Of a stretch of DNA of 64,000 nt, positions 1 through 7,549 are shown piece after piece (the first letter of the stretch is position 1; every line of letters begins with the position of its first letter). The notes under the pieces are model-generated. The model was given only the letters and a program-made list of their open reading frames with translations, did no database searches and was not told where the DNA came from. Source of the stretch: an uncultured Halomonas sp. (GTDB lineage: Bacteria; Pseudomonadota; Gammaproteobacteria; Pseudomonadales; Halomonadaceae); contig NZ_CANMTQ010000009.1 in assembly GCF_947500835.1 (NCBI RefSeq), positions 164,288-228,287 of the forward strand. The letters run 5' to 3'. The translations under genes were made by a program, and so were the position numbers.

Positions 1-646
1 TCAGGCGCCCCTCGCTAAGCTTCAATATCCGGTGGTGCAATCGCGCGATCAGGGCCAGATCGTGGCTTGCAATCATTATCGTGGTGCCGATGCGATTGAA
101 ATCCTCGAACAGGCGCATGATATCGGCGGACAGCTGTGGGTCCAGATTGCCGGTGGGCTCGTCCGCCAACAGCAGCGCCGGTTTGTTGACAACCGCCCGA
201 GCAATGCCGATACGCTGCTGTTCACCACCGGACAGCTCGATGGGCAGCGCCTTTTCACGATGCAGCAGGCCAACCTTGTCCAGCGCCGCCCGCACCCGTC
301 GAGCCGCCTCATGGGGCTCCAGTCCCTGGATCTGTAGAGGAAGCGCCACATTGGCAAAGACATCCCGATCGAACAACAGCTGATGATCCTGAAAGACCAC
401 ACCGATCTGGCGGCGATAGAACGGAATCTGGCTGATATGCAGCCGGTCGATGTCGTGCCCGGCAACCAGTATTCTTCCCCGAGTAGGACGCTCGAGTCGC
501 ATCAGAAGGCGCAGAAGCGAACTCTTTCCCGCGCCGGAATGGCCGGTGAGAAAGACCATCTCACCCCGCCGGATGCGAAAATCGATATTGGCCAGGGCGT
601 CGAAACGCCCGCCGTAGCGCTTGCCGACATGCTCGAAACGTATCAT
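1..646 (-). CDS. ftsE: Cell division ATP-binding protein FtsE (3' end cut off)
   Basis: ATPase of the inner-membrane FtsEX complex, which acts at the septum and controls cell-wall hydrolases (family knowledge). 215 codons are visible; the frame is still open at base 1 and FtsE is usually about 220 residues, so only a few C-terminal residues are missing. Seen in order: Walker A GHSGAGKS, Q-loop VVFQDH, signature LSGGEQQRIGIARA, Walker B LLLADEPTGNLD and the H-loop ASHD. The ATG (644-646) overlaps the ftsY stop as ATGA, so the pair is co-transcribed and probably translationally coupled. ftsX would be expected just beyond the window edge. Confidence 0.96.
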   Translation of the reverse strand, partial: MIRFEHVGKRYGGRFDALANIDFRIRRGEMVFLTGHSGAGKSSLLRLLMRLERPTRGRILVAGHDIDRLHISQIPFYRRQIGVVFQDHQLLFDRDVFANVALPLQIQGLEPHEAARRVRAALDKVGLLHREKALPIELSGGEQQRIGIARAVVNKPALLLADEPTGNLDPQLSADIMRLFEDFNRIGTTIMIASHDLALIARLHHRILKLSEGRL

Positions 647-2148
647 CCAGTATTCTCGTCTTCGCGAGAAAACAGCGCCGCCACGAAGTCCTGGGCCGCG
701 AAGGGGCGCAGATCGTCGAGGGTTTCACCAACGCCGATGAAGCGAATCGGCGTGGCCTTCTGTTTGGCCAGGGCGAAGATGATGCCCCCCTTCGCTGTGC
801 CGTCGAGCTTGGTCAGGGTAATACCGGTCACCGGGATCGCCTCGTCGAAAGTGCTGACCTGGGCAAGAGCATTCTGTCCAGTACCCGCATCCAGCACCAA
901 CATCACTTCCTGCGGCGCGGATTCGTCCAGCTTCGCCATTACTCGGCGCACCTTCTTGAGCTCTTCCATCAGATGGCCCTTGTTATGCAATCGCCCCGCG
1001 GTATCGGCGATCAGCACATCGATCTTGCGCGCCTTGGCAGCCGCCAGGGCATCGTAGATCACCGAGGCGCTGTCGGCGCCGGTATGCTGAGCCACCACCG
1101 GCACCTTGTTGCGCTCGCCCCAGACCTTCAATTGCTCCACCGCAGCGGCGCGAAAGGTATCGCCGGCGGCCAGCATCACGCTGCGCCCTTCTGCCTGAAA
1201 ACGCTTGGTCAACTTGCCGATGGTGGTGGTCTTGCCCACGCCGTTGACCCCCACCATCAGGATCACGAAGGGCCCTTCGCCCTTGGGCGGCAGGGTCAGT
1301 GGCGTTGCCACCGGCGCCAGCAAATCCGTCAGCTCTTCCTGTAGCGCGCGATAAAGCGCCTGAGGATCCTTGAGCTCCTTGCGAGAGACTCGTGCAGAAA
1401 GGCGATCGATGATCTCGCTGGTGGCTTCGATGCCCACATCCGCCATCAGCAGCTGGGTCTCGAGATCCTCCATGAGCTCATCATCGATCTGCTTCTTGCC
1501 CATGAACAAATCGGCGATGCCGTCGGTCAGGTTGGCCCGAGTCTTGCCCAAGCCAGATTTGATGCGGGCAAACCAGCCCTGCCTTTCTGAGCGGGGCTTT
1601 TTCTGGACTGGCTCCTGAACCGGGGATGCATGAGCCGATGACGAGGTAACGCTGGCATCCTGCTCGGCAGCGGCCGGGGCGTCACGTGAGCTATCGGTGC
1701 CGGCTTGCTCGCGCAGTTCCTGGTGCGCTTCCGCCGCCGCCTGAGCCAGCACTTCCGCCTTTACCTCATTCTCTTCACTGCCCGCGGAGTCGAACGCAGT
1801 GGCGCCCTCAGTGCGAGTTTCATCCAACGGCCGAATGGCCTCATCGGGATGAGAAGCCTCATAAGCCAGGTTCTCCCGTGGCGTTTCGACGGGTATCTCA
1901 TCCAGGGCGCTATGCGCTTCCCCCGGGATCAGCTTGTCATCGTCGAGAGCTTCTCGAGCAGCGTCACGCTCGAGCGCATCCGGCTGATAGGCGGTGGTCT
2001 GCTGGGTAGCGGGATCATGCTCCCGTACCGCTTCTCTAGCAGGAGCCTCCTCATCGACCTCTTGCCCTTCGGCATCGATCGCCTTGGATTCCAGCGCGTC
2101 CTGCTGGTCGGAGTCCTGCTTCTTCTTACGCTTCAAAAAACCGAACAT
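643..2148 (-). CDS. ftsY: Signal recognition particle receptor FtsY
   Basis: SRP receptor GTPase that docks Ffh-ribosome complexes at the inner membrane. 501 residues. The first ~190 residues form a long acidic A domain rich in Glu, Asp and Ala, followed by the helical N domain and the GTPase G domain. Visible motifs are GVNGVGKTTTIGKL (G1), DTFRAAAVEQL (G2), DTAGR (G3) and TKLDGTAKGG (G4). It precedes ftsE on the same strand with a 4-base overlap, the usual ftsY-ftsE-ftsX order. Its partner ffh lies at 35987-37420. Only the length of the acidic arm is slightly unusual, which fits a salt-adapted bacterium (inference). Confidence 0.97.
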   Translation of the reverse strand: MFGFLKRKKKQDSDQQDALESKAIDAEGQEVDEEAPAREAVREHDPATQQTTAYQPDALERDAAREALDDDKLIPGEAHSALDEIPVETPRENLAYEASHPDEAIRPLDETRTEGATAFDSAGSEENEVKAEVLAQAAAEAHQELREQAGTDSSRDAPAAAEQDASVTSSSAHASPVQEPVQKKPRSERQGWFARIKSGLGKTRANLTDGIADLFMGKKQIDDELMEDLETQLLMADVGIEATSEIIDRLSARVSRKELKDPQALYRALQEELTDLLAPVATPLTLPPKGEGPFVILMVGVNGVGKTTTIGKLTKRFQAEGRSVMLAAGDTFRAAAVEQLKVWGERNKVPVVAQHTGADSASVIYDALAAAKARKIDVLIADTAGRLHNKGHLMEELKKVRRVMAKLDESAPQEVMLVLDAGTGQNALAQVSTFDEAIPVTGITLTKLDGTAKGGIIFALAKQKATPIRFIGVGETLDDLRPFAAQDFVAALFSREDENTG

Positions 2149-2216
2149 GGGCGAATTCTGTCAGTTGAAAGATGAATAATGGCAATATCCTATCACTGTG
2201 CACTATCGCTGTAGAC

Positions 2217-2485
2217 TAGGGTCTGTTGACGTTTCATCGCGAACCGCGTTGCTGCATTAAAAAGTGCCAGTCAAGGCGCGGAACGTAGGGAAGGGTTATT
2301 CCCTTTTCACGTTTCGCAACGCAGGATGGCGCTTTTTGATGCGCAACCCAAAGGGCTGGGTCAGTTTTTATCCGCTGCGGCGTTAGTCGTCGTTCATTTG
2401 GAATAACCAGATTTCTCTCCTCCTGCCTTGCCCCGAATAAAAACTGGCGCCAGCGCGGCCGTGAATGAAACGTCAACAGACCCTA
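2217..2485. mobile_element. MITE-like element with perfect terminal inverted repeats and TA flanks
   Basis: The two ends are a perfect 21-bp inverted repeat: 2217-2237 begins TAGGGTCTGTTGACG and 2465-2485 is its exact reverse complement. The outermost base pairs are TA on both sides, as expected for a TA target duplication of the IS630/Tc1-mariner type. The interior has a second imperfect inverted repeat (about 2254-2269 against 2320-2336), giving an extended hairpin. The only internal reading frame, about 80 codons on the minus strand, has no transposase motif. It lies between the 5' end of ftsY and rsmD and ends 49 bases before the rsmD start, so it may affect that promoter. I believe this end sequence recurs in Halomonas genomes, but that is from memory and unchecked. 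Confidence 0.75.
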
Positions 2486-2534
2486 CCGCCGAGGACTATC
2501 ACTTTCATCGGCCCCCTCGTACAATCTGCCGATC

Positions 2535-3194
2535 ATGAATCGCCGTCGCTCTTCCGCCCCTCGCACCAGCCGCATGACTCCCGCCAACCCCCGTGGCAAG
2601 GGAGGCGGCAAGCTGCGTATCATCGGTGGCAAGTTTCGGCGTCGCTTGCTGCCGGTACCGGAGCATCCGGGGCTGCGCCCGACCCCGGACCGGGTGCGGG
2701 AAACGCTATTCAACTGGCTGGCCCTCGAGCTTGCAGGTCGCAGCGTACTCGACCTGTTCGCCGGCACCGGCGCCCTGGGCCTGGAAGCGCTTTCCCGGGG
2801 CGCGCAGGACGCTCTGTTCGTCGAGGCGAATGCCAAGGTGGCCAATACGCTCAGGACGAATCTGCTGACCCTGGACGCTTCAGGCCAGGTAATCACTCGC
2901 GATGCGCTAGCATTCTTGAACGGTCCGCCACAACCTTTCGATATCGTCTTTCTTGACCCTCCCTTTCGTCAGGGATTGGCCAGTGATGCCTGTAGCTTGC
3001 TTGAACAACGGGGTTGGCTAAGCGACGAGGCCTGGATCTATGTGGAGACCGAAGCAGCGTTGGCATTGGAAGCACCGACAACCTGGAAATTGCACCGCGA
3101 AGTGATAGCGGGAGAGAGCCATGGCCGGCTCTATCAGCGTACCGCGTCGCTGCCTGGAGACGCTTGCCGAGACCACCCTCGCAGCGTAGGCTGA
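2535..3194 (+). CDS. rsmD: 16S rRNA (guanine-966-N2)-methyltransferase RsmD
   Basis: Methylates G966 of 16S rRNA during small-subunit assembly, using S-adenosylmethionine. 219 residues, against about 200 in E. coli. The family hallmark RIIGGKFRRR, then LRPTPDRVRETLFNWL, is followed by the SAM-binding motif DLFAGTGALGLEALSRGA and the catalytic DPPF. The N-terminus is a short Arg-rich extension; a second in-frame Met at codon 14 is an alternative start. The C-terminal ~15 residues are not typical of the family. It is transcribed away from ftsY, with the MITE occupying most of the shared spacer. Confidence 0.95.
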   Translation: MNRRRSSAPRTSRMTPANPRGKGGGKLRIIGGKFRRRLLPVPEHPGLRPTPDRVRETLFNWLALELAGRSVLDLFAGTGALGLEALSRGAQDALFVEANAKVANTLRTNLLTLDASGQVITRDALAFLNGPPQPFDIVFLDPPFRQGLASDACSLLEQRGWLSDEAWIYVETEAALALEAPTTWKLHREVIAGESHGRLYQRTASLPGDACRDHPRSVG

Positions 3195-3274
3195 ACGGCT
3201 GCAGGACGCCCCCAGAGTATACTTTAGAACGAACAAAACCCCTTCAGAGAACTGCAAGACATCAGGAGAACAGG

Positions 3275-3484
3275 ATGAGCATCGAACTTTTCAATCAGCT
3301 GGAGCAGAAGGTCACCAACGCGGTGGAATCCCTCGAGATGCTGAAGATGGAAAGCGAAGAGTTGCGCGAGGAAAACGCTCGACTCAAGCAGGAGCATCAA
3401 GAATGGGAACGGCGCCTGAACGGCTTGTTGGAGAAGTTTCGCGAGCTGGAAAGTACGGAGAATAGTGAAACCAGCTTGTCCTGA
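3275..3484 (+). CDS. ZapB-like cell division coiled-coil protein
   Basis: Predicted septal-ring accessory protein. 69 residues, almost entirely heptad-like coiled coil beginning MSIELFNQLEQKVTNAVES, with a polar Ser/Glu tail. Length, the FxxLExKV-type N-terminus and the continuous coiled coil match ZapB, which in E. coli joins FtsZ-ring layers through ZapA and MatP (family knowledge). The frame stays open upstream, but the ATG at 3275 is preceded by an AGGAGAACAGG ribosome-binding region and gives the family length. It could also be a SlyX-like or other short coiled coil; the N-terminus favours ZapB. Confidence 0.8.
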   Translation: MSIELFNQLEQKVTNAVESLEMLKMESEELREENARLKQEHQEWERRLNGLLEKFRELESTENSETSLS

Positions 3485-3517
3485 TTTCATGATTTTGAAA
3501 CACGATCGCCGCTGGCT

Positions 3518-3997
3518 TCACGATCCATCAGCGGCGGCAAGACAGCGTGACATCAACAGCGCATCCTCGCGCTGTCCTGCTTTCTGGGCGTATTCAAACG
3601 CATAATATCCGCGGCGTCGGTCATCCACCGAGAACCCCTGTTGCTCATACAGCGTGCGGGCTGGCTGATTCGATTCCCTGACTTCGAGCAGCAGACGTTC
3701 GCTGCCCCAGCGCATCGCTTCCGCGATCACTTCTCCAAGCAGAGCTCGAGCGATACCGCGTCGCCGAGCCTCGGGGGCAACGGTGATCGCCTGCAATTCC
3801 GCATCAAAAGGCAATCGATAGACTGCCGCGTAGGCCACCAGATCATCGTTTTCGAAAGCCCCCCATAAGACTGCGCGCACATCCTCGAAAGCATCTTGAA
3901 GCTGAGCTCTGGACCAGGGATGTAACTGACCGGCGTTTTCGACGGCGACTACTCGATCCAGCCATTGCGATGCCAGCGGCTCAAGACGGGGGGTCAT
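3518..3997 (-). CDS. rimI: Ribosomal protein S18-alanine N-acetyltransferase RimI
   Basis: GNAT-fold acetyltransferase expected to acetylate the N-terminal alanine of ribosomal protein S18 using acetyl-CoA. The HPWS segment near residue 28 and the acetyl-CoA loop APEARRRGIARALL are typical, followed by LLLEVRESNQPARTLYEQQGF. The ATG at 3997 gives about 159 residues and places HPWS as in E. coli RimI; an ATG at 4003 and a GTG at 4012 are also in frame. The 5' end overlaps the 3' end of the HolD-like gene, reproducing the E. coli holD-rimI pairing. Confidence 0.92.
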   Translation of the reverse strand: MTPRLEPLASQWLDRVVAVENAGQLHPWSRAQLQDAFEDVRAVLWGAFENDDLVAYAAVYRLPFDAELQAITVAPEARRRGIARALLGEVIAEAMRWGSERLLLEVRESNQPARTLYEQQGFSVDDRRRGYYAFEYAQKAGQREDALLMSRCLAAADGS

Positions 3998-4919
3998 CGT
4001 CATCCGGCTCACCCTGCGCTGCCTGATGCCAAGCCTTGTGCCATTCCTTCAGCATCGGCCATAGCCCTCGTTTGGCCTGCGCAGACTGAGCAAGCGCTTG
4101 CAATGACGGCCCCTGCCAGCCGGGGATATCCAGCAGACGGCACTGACGCTCCTGCAGATTAAGTACAGATTCCAGAGCGGCATCTTCTCCGAAGAGCAAC
4201 AGGCGCTCCGGCCGCCAGCCGCGCCGGCGGCGGCCTTCGATGAAGGCTCGCAGACCGTCCCGGGCCTCTTCCAGCGGCGCTTCCACGGGTATCCCTTCCA
4301 TCATCGGCCAATCAAATGCCTGGAAGTCGAGCGCCGTACCCGGGGCGATACTCGCCGCCTGCAGCAGATTGGCCAATAAGCCTCTGGCCAAGGAATCTGC
4401 CGACTCTCGCCCTGGCAACATTACCAGCCAGCGACCATCCAGAGCGGCAATCTGCAATGAAAAACGCAGGGAAGCCTGGGGAGACACAGTGCTTGTAACT
4501 GGAACAAGATCGGACGCTTCCGATCCGGCGTTGGCGACGCGCGTCTGAGAGGCCCTGTTGCTGAGACTTTCGCGATTACCCTTGTCCTCATGACCGTCGC
4601 CATCATTGTCATCCAACAATGCCCTGGCGCGCCTGGCTTGACGTGGCGGCGTTGCTACGGATGAGGACGAGGAGTTGCTCGAGGGCGATACAATTGACGA
4701 CGCCGAACGATCCTGATCGTGTTCAAACGACATCTCTTCACGAGAGGCCTTGCCCAGTAGCGCCTGCAAGCGCTGAGCCGGCGGCTGGCTTGGCGGCGTC
4801 TCGGGCTCGAGCCATTCACACTGGGTCGTGGGCGCCGCATTGGGTAGTCGGTAACGACTGACCCAAGCGGTCAGACCCATGGCCTCGAGATATTGAGAGC
4901 GCAGGGGTTCGCCGGGCAC
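3981..4919 (-). CDS. HolD-like protein (possible DNA polymerase III psi subunit)
   Basis: Assigned by position and terminal similarity rather than strong motifs. 312 residues, about twice the length of E. coli psi (137). The N-terminus, YLEAMGLTAWVSRYRLP, resembles the chi/SSB-binding N-terminal helix region of psi, and the gene directly precedes rimI as in E. coli. Residues ~60-140 are a low-complexity Ser/Arg/Asp linker, followed by a folded domain ending in an acidic DDDD tail. The start is GTG at 4917-4919, overlapping the bolA stop by one base (TAGTG), so translation is probably coupled. Alternatively it is an unrelated lineage-specific protein sharing this slot. Confidence 0.5.
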   Translation of the reverse strand: MPGEPLRSQYLEAMGLTAWVSRYRLPNAAPTTQCEWLEPETPPSQPPAQRLQALLGKASREEMSFEHDQDRSASSIVSPSSNSSSSSVATPPRQARRARALLDDNDGDGHEDKGNRESLSNRASQTRVANAGSEASDLVPVTSTVSPQASLRFSLQIAALDGRWLVMLPGRESADSLARGLLANLLQAASIAPGTALDFQAFDWPMMEGIPVEAPLEEARDGLRAFIEGRRRRGWRPERLLLFGEDAALESVLNLQERQCRLLDIPGWQGPSLQALAQSAQAKRGLWPMLKEWHKAWHQAAQGEPDDDDPPS

Positions 4920-5227
4920 TAGCGTCCACCGCCCCGACAGTTCGGGGAGTCAGGACGCGAGTTCCCGCGAGCGATCCACTCCTGGGGCGTGTACAGATGC
5001 AGGGCCAGTGCATGCACCGGCCCTGCCAGCTCGTCCGCCAGGACCGCATAGACCTGCTGATGGCGCTTGACCGGCATCAGTCCTTCAAAGCGCTGCGAGG
5101 CCAGCGTCACCTTGAAGTGAGTCTCCGAGTTGGGCGGCACGCTGTGCATGTGGCTTTCATTCTCGACCTCAAGATACTCGGGGTCGAGAGCTTTGAGCTT
5201 GTCTTCAATGCGTGTTTGGACACTCAT
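4919..5227 (-). CDS. bolA: BolA family protein
   Basis: BolA-fold protein of 102 residues; family members pair with monothiol glutaredoxins in Fe-S handling and affect morphology genes (family knowledge). The core ESHMHSVPPNSETHFKVTL contains the family SxxH and the conserved FxGxxxxxRHQxVY pattern (FEGLMPVKRHQQVY). The ATG at 5225-5227 is chosen because AAAGGAGG lies just upstream on the minus strand; a longer frame begins at 5275. It heads a short cluster with the HolD-like gene and rimI. Confidence 0.92.
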   Translation of the reverse strand: MSVQTRIEDKLKALDPEYLEVENESHMHSVPPNSETHFKVTLASQRFEGLMPVKRHQQVYAVLADELAGPVHALALHLYTPQEWIARGNSRPDSPNCRGGGR

Positions 5228-5284
5228 GCATGACCTCCTTTCATCGATTTGATCTTGCATCAGGGTGAGCGTCATTGTACCGCC

Positions 5285-6703
5285 TCACTTCAGCCCAGGC
5301 GATGACTCGCCAACGCCTTCTTCCCCTCGGGTAGCGGCCGTGATCGGGATGCGCCAGCTGCTGATGAGCAAGGCCATCAATATCACACCGACGCCTATCC
5401 ACAAGGCGACATGCACGCCTTGTGGATTCCAGGCAAACACGAGCCCGGTAAGCGCCACCCCCAGGGACTGGCCAAAGGTGCGTACCGTTGCCAATACCCC
5501 GGAGGCGATAGCGCTCAGCGATTTGGGAGCATTGGAGAGCAGTTCCCGATTGTTGGGCGACTGGAACAGACCAAAACCCAGTCCACACAGCGCCGGTCGC
5601 CAGAGAATGTCAGCGATGCCCGCCTCTGCATCAAGCAGTGCCAAGGATGCCAGCCCCATCGCTGCGAAACCCAATCCTATCGACGCCAGCAGCGAGGGGT
5701 TGAATCGATCGGCAAATCGCCCTGCCAAAGGCGCGACGACCATGACTACCAGCGGCCAAGGGGTAAATAGTCCTGCCGCTATCAGCGGCGAATAGCCCAG
5801 CACGTCCTGATAGAGAAACGACAGGCAGACAAAGGTCAGCCCTTGAGCCACGAAAACGACTCCGGACACCGTTGCCGCAAAGGACAGACGTCTCGAGCTG
5901 AATATCTCAAGAGGCAGCAGCGGATGCGTGATCCGTCTTTGGCGTCGCAGGAAAAGCCAGGCGCTTGCAAGTCCCGCCATCAGCAGTCCTGAGAAGACGA
6001 GCAATCCGCCTTCATGAGCCAGGGCGTCCATTGCCACTACCAACGCCCCCAGCATGAGCGCGGATAGCAAGGCACCGAGAAAATCGAATCCCCCGGAGCG
6101 AGGCGCTTCCTTGGGCAGTACTCGCCAGGCGAGCAATACAATCATGATTCCGATAGGAACATTGAGCGCGAATAGCCAGGGCCAGCCGGCAATGGCCAAT
6201 ACCAGCCCGCCCAGAGACGGTCCCGAGGCATAGCCCAAGGCCGCCACCATGGCGCTGATACCCAGAGCGCTACCCAGTAGCCGGGTAGGAAATATCAAGC
6301 GATATAGCGACGGCCCGATACTCAACATCGCCGCGGCGCCTAGCCCCTGCAGAGCTCGCCACAGCAGAAGCCACTCGAAATTCCGCGTCAGTGCACAGCC
6401 CAGGGACGCTGTCGCAAAGACCGTCATACCGCCGATGTAGAGCCGGCGCCGAGTGATGACCTGGCTGAAGGCGGCGAAAGCCAACAGGCTCATGGCTCCC
6501 ACCAGCTGGTAGAGATTGGTGATCCACACCACCCGGGAAGGCGCAATATCCAGATCCCGCGCCATGGTGGGCAGAGCGATATTGACCATGTTGGCATCGA
6601 GCACCGCCATCAGGGTGCCGAAAATCAGCACAATGACGGCAGCGCGTCGCTGGGGTCCGGGCAGCCCATCGTCTCCAGGGCGTGTTTCGAAAAGTCGGCT
6701 CAT
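5285..6703 (-). CDS. MFS efflux transporter, DHA2 (EmrB/QacA) type
   Basis: Predicted proton-coupled drug exporter of the inner membrane, 472 residues. The DHA2 motif LDANMVNIALP lies in the first helix, antiporter motif C-like GPSLGGLV in helix 5, and about 14 hydrophobic segments can be counted. The ATG at 6703 has no convincing Shine-Dalgarno: a GC-rich hairpin and T-tract stand immediately before it. It is the last gene in its direction before a repeat-containing spacer. Substrate unknown. Confidence 0.88.
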   Translation of the reverse strand: MSRLFETRPGDDGLPGPQRRAAVIVLIFGTLMAVLDANMVNIALPTMARDLDIAPSRVVWITNLYQLVGAMSLLAFAAFSQVITRRRLYIGGMTVFATASLGCALTRNFEWLLLWRALQGLGAAAMLSIGPSLYRLIFPTRLLGSALGISAMVAALGYASGPSLGGLVLAIAGWPWLFALNVPIGIMIVLLAWRVLPKEAPRSGGFDFLGALLSALMLGALVVAMDALAHEGGLLVFSGLLMAGLASAWLFLRRQRRITHPLLPLEIFSSRRLSFAATVSGVVFVAQGLTFVCLSFLYQDVLGYSPLIAAGLFTPWPLVVMVVAPLAGRFADRFNPSLLASIGLGFAAMGLASLALLDAEAGIADILWRPALCGLGFGLFQSPNNRELLSNAPKSLSAIASGVLATVRTFGQSLGVALTGLVFAWNPQGVHVALWIGVGVILMALLISSWRIPITAATRGEEGVGESSPGLK

Positions 6704-6711
6704 ATAATAAG

Positions 6712-6732
6712 AAAACCCGGCAAGGCCGGGCT
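6712..6732 (-). terminator. Intrinsic terminator-like hairpin just before the MFS start
   Basis: CCCGGC (6716-6721) pairs with GCCGGG (6725-6730) around a 3-base loop. On the minus strand it is followed by TTTTCTTATT and then the ATG at 6703, leaving about 12 bases between stem and start codon. It could terminate the upstream gene (6931-7317) or act as an attenuator/leader element for the transporter. Confidence 0.6.
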
Positions 6733-6736
6733 GAAA

Positions 6737-6888
6737 ACCTGCTCATGATCTGCTGCGTGTCGATCATACTTCGTTAAATTCGTTCTCGTGCGCGAGTCCG
6801 AACAAAGTACTCGTTTACACCAGTAAACTCCGCCTTTTAATCCGAATTTTCCTCGTCTGACTTCTAACTCGCTAGATCGTGAACAGGT
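6737..6888. repeat. Inverted-end intergenic repeat element A
   Basis: A 152-bp spacer element whose ends are inverted copies: ACCTGCTCATGATCT (6737-6751) against AGATCGTGAACAGGT (6874-6888), 13 of 15 matching. Inside is a perfect small hairpin GTTTAC-ACCA-GTAAAC (6813-6828). Read on the minus strand, its core resembles the element at 9120-9246. No reading frame of interest. Confidence 0.55.
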
Positions 6889-6930
6889 TCAAGAAGTTGC
6901 CACTTATAAAAGGGCGCTAACCCGATATCG

Positions 6931-7317
6931 CTAGTCCTGGTCCGCATCCAGCAAAAGCACATCGTCTATTTCGGCGATTTCCAGCGGTGTTTCATCGTCC
7001 AGATCCACGGACAGGAAGCTGTACTCGACCCGAAGAAAGCGCTGGAACAACGACCAGTCATGGGTTTCCGGCCACTGGCGCTCGTCCTCCTCCCAGGCCC
7101 GCAGTTCGCTCTCGAGAATTTCTCTATGGCGTTCCCGAACAAAGGCGGAAAGCGCTTCGGGACTATCCATCTCGGGAATCAGATAGACGGTGCTTTCACG
7201 ATCGATATCATCGAGAGTCAGATCATCGTCGCCCACCGTGGGTTCCAGCGAGTTGATCCAGTCGACGAACTCTTGTGTGGGCTTGACGCTCAGGGCTGAG
7301 CGGTTGAGCAGTTTCAT
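6931..7317 (-). CDS. Conserved acidic protein of unknown function
   Basis: 128 residues, soluble, strongly acidic, with no signal peptide or membrane segment. It starts MKLLNRSALSVKPTQEFVDW and contains ESTVYLIPEMDSPEALSAF and a WPETHDWSLFQRFLRVEYS segment; the C-terminus is a run of Asp/Glu. I recall similar short proteins in Pseudomonas and relatives but cannot name a family or function. A strong ribosome-binding site (GAGGAGAGTCCG before the ATG at 7317) supports expression. It lies between two repeat-bearing spacers, downstream of lysS on the same strand. Confidence 0.8.
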   Translation of the reverse strand: MKLLNRSALSVKPTQEFVDWINSLEPTVGDDDLTLDDIDRESTVYLIPEMDSPEALSAFVRERHREILESELRAWEEDERQWPETHDWSLFQRFLRVEYSFLSVDLDDETPLEIAEIDDVLLLDADQD

Positions 7318-7418
7318 CGGACTCTCCTCGACCTAGGCGATATCGAAACGACGCTCATTATGGGCGTAAGTGCGGCGGGTTACCATCGTCCAACGACAAG
7401 ATTGATCCAACTCTCGGC

Positions 7419-7518
7419 GGCTTGGGGCTGTGCAAAGCGAACCTCTTTTTCCAGGGATGAAAAAAGGAGCGCCCGAGGAAGGGTTCACAGCGTGTTCGCG
7501 GCGTACTGCCCCCAAGCC
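7419..7518. repeat. Nested inverted repeat element B
   Basis: The outer arms are perfect: GGCTTGGGG (7419-7427) and CCCCAAGCC (7510-7518). Just inside, GCTGTG (7427-7432) is matched by CACAGC (7486-7491), and near the centre CTCTTTTTCC and GAAAAAAGG are imperfectly complementary, so the ~100 bases can fold into a long interrupted hairpin. It lies between the 5' end of the 128-residue gene and the lysS stop. Its style resembles interspersed intergenic repeats of Halomonas (recollection, unchecked). Confidence 0.45.
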
Positions 7519-7549
7519 AATCATCAACCCGTAGACAAGCGTAGCTCTT

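Noticed and set aside
2234..2476. 80-codon frame inside the MITE
   Set aside because: Basic, no domain, lies wholly within the repeat and ends in its inverted repeats; more likely a by-product of the element than a gene.
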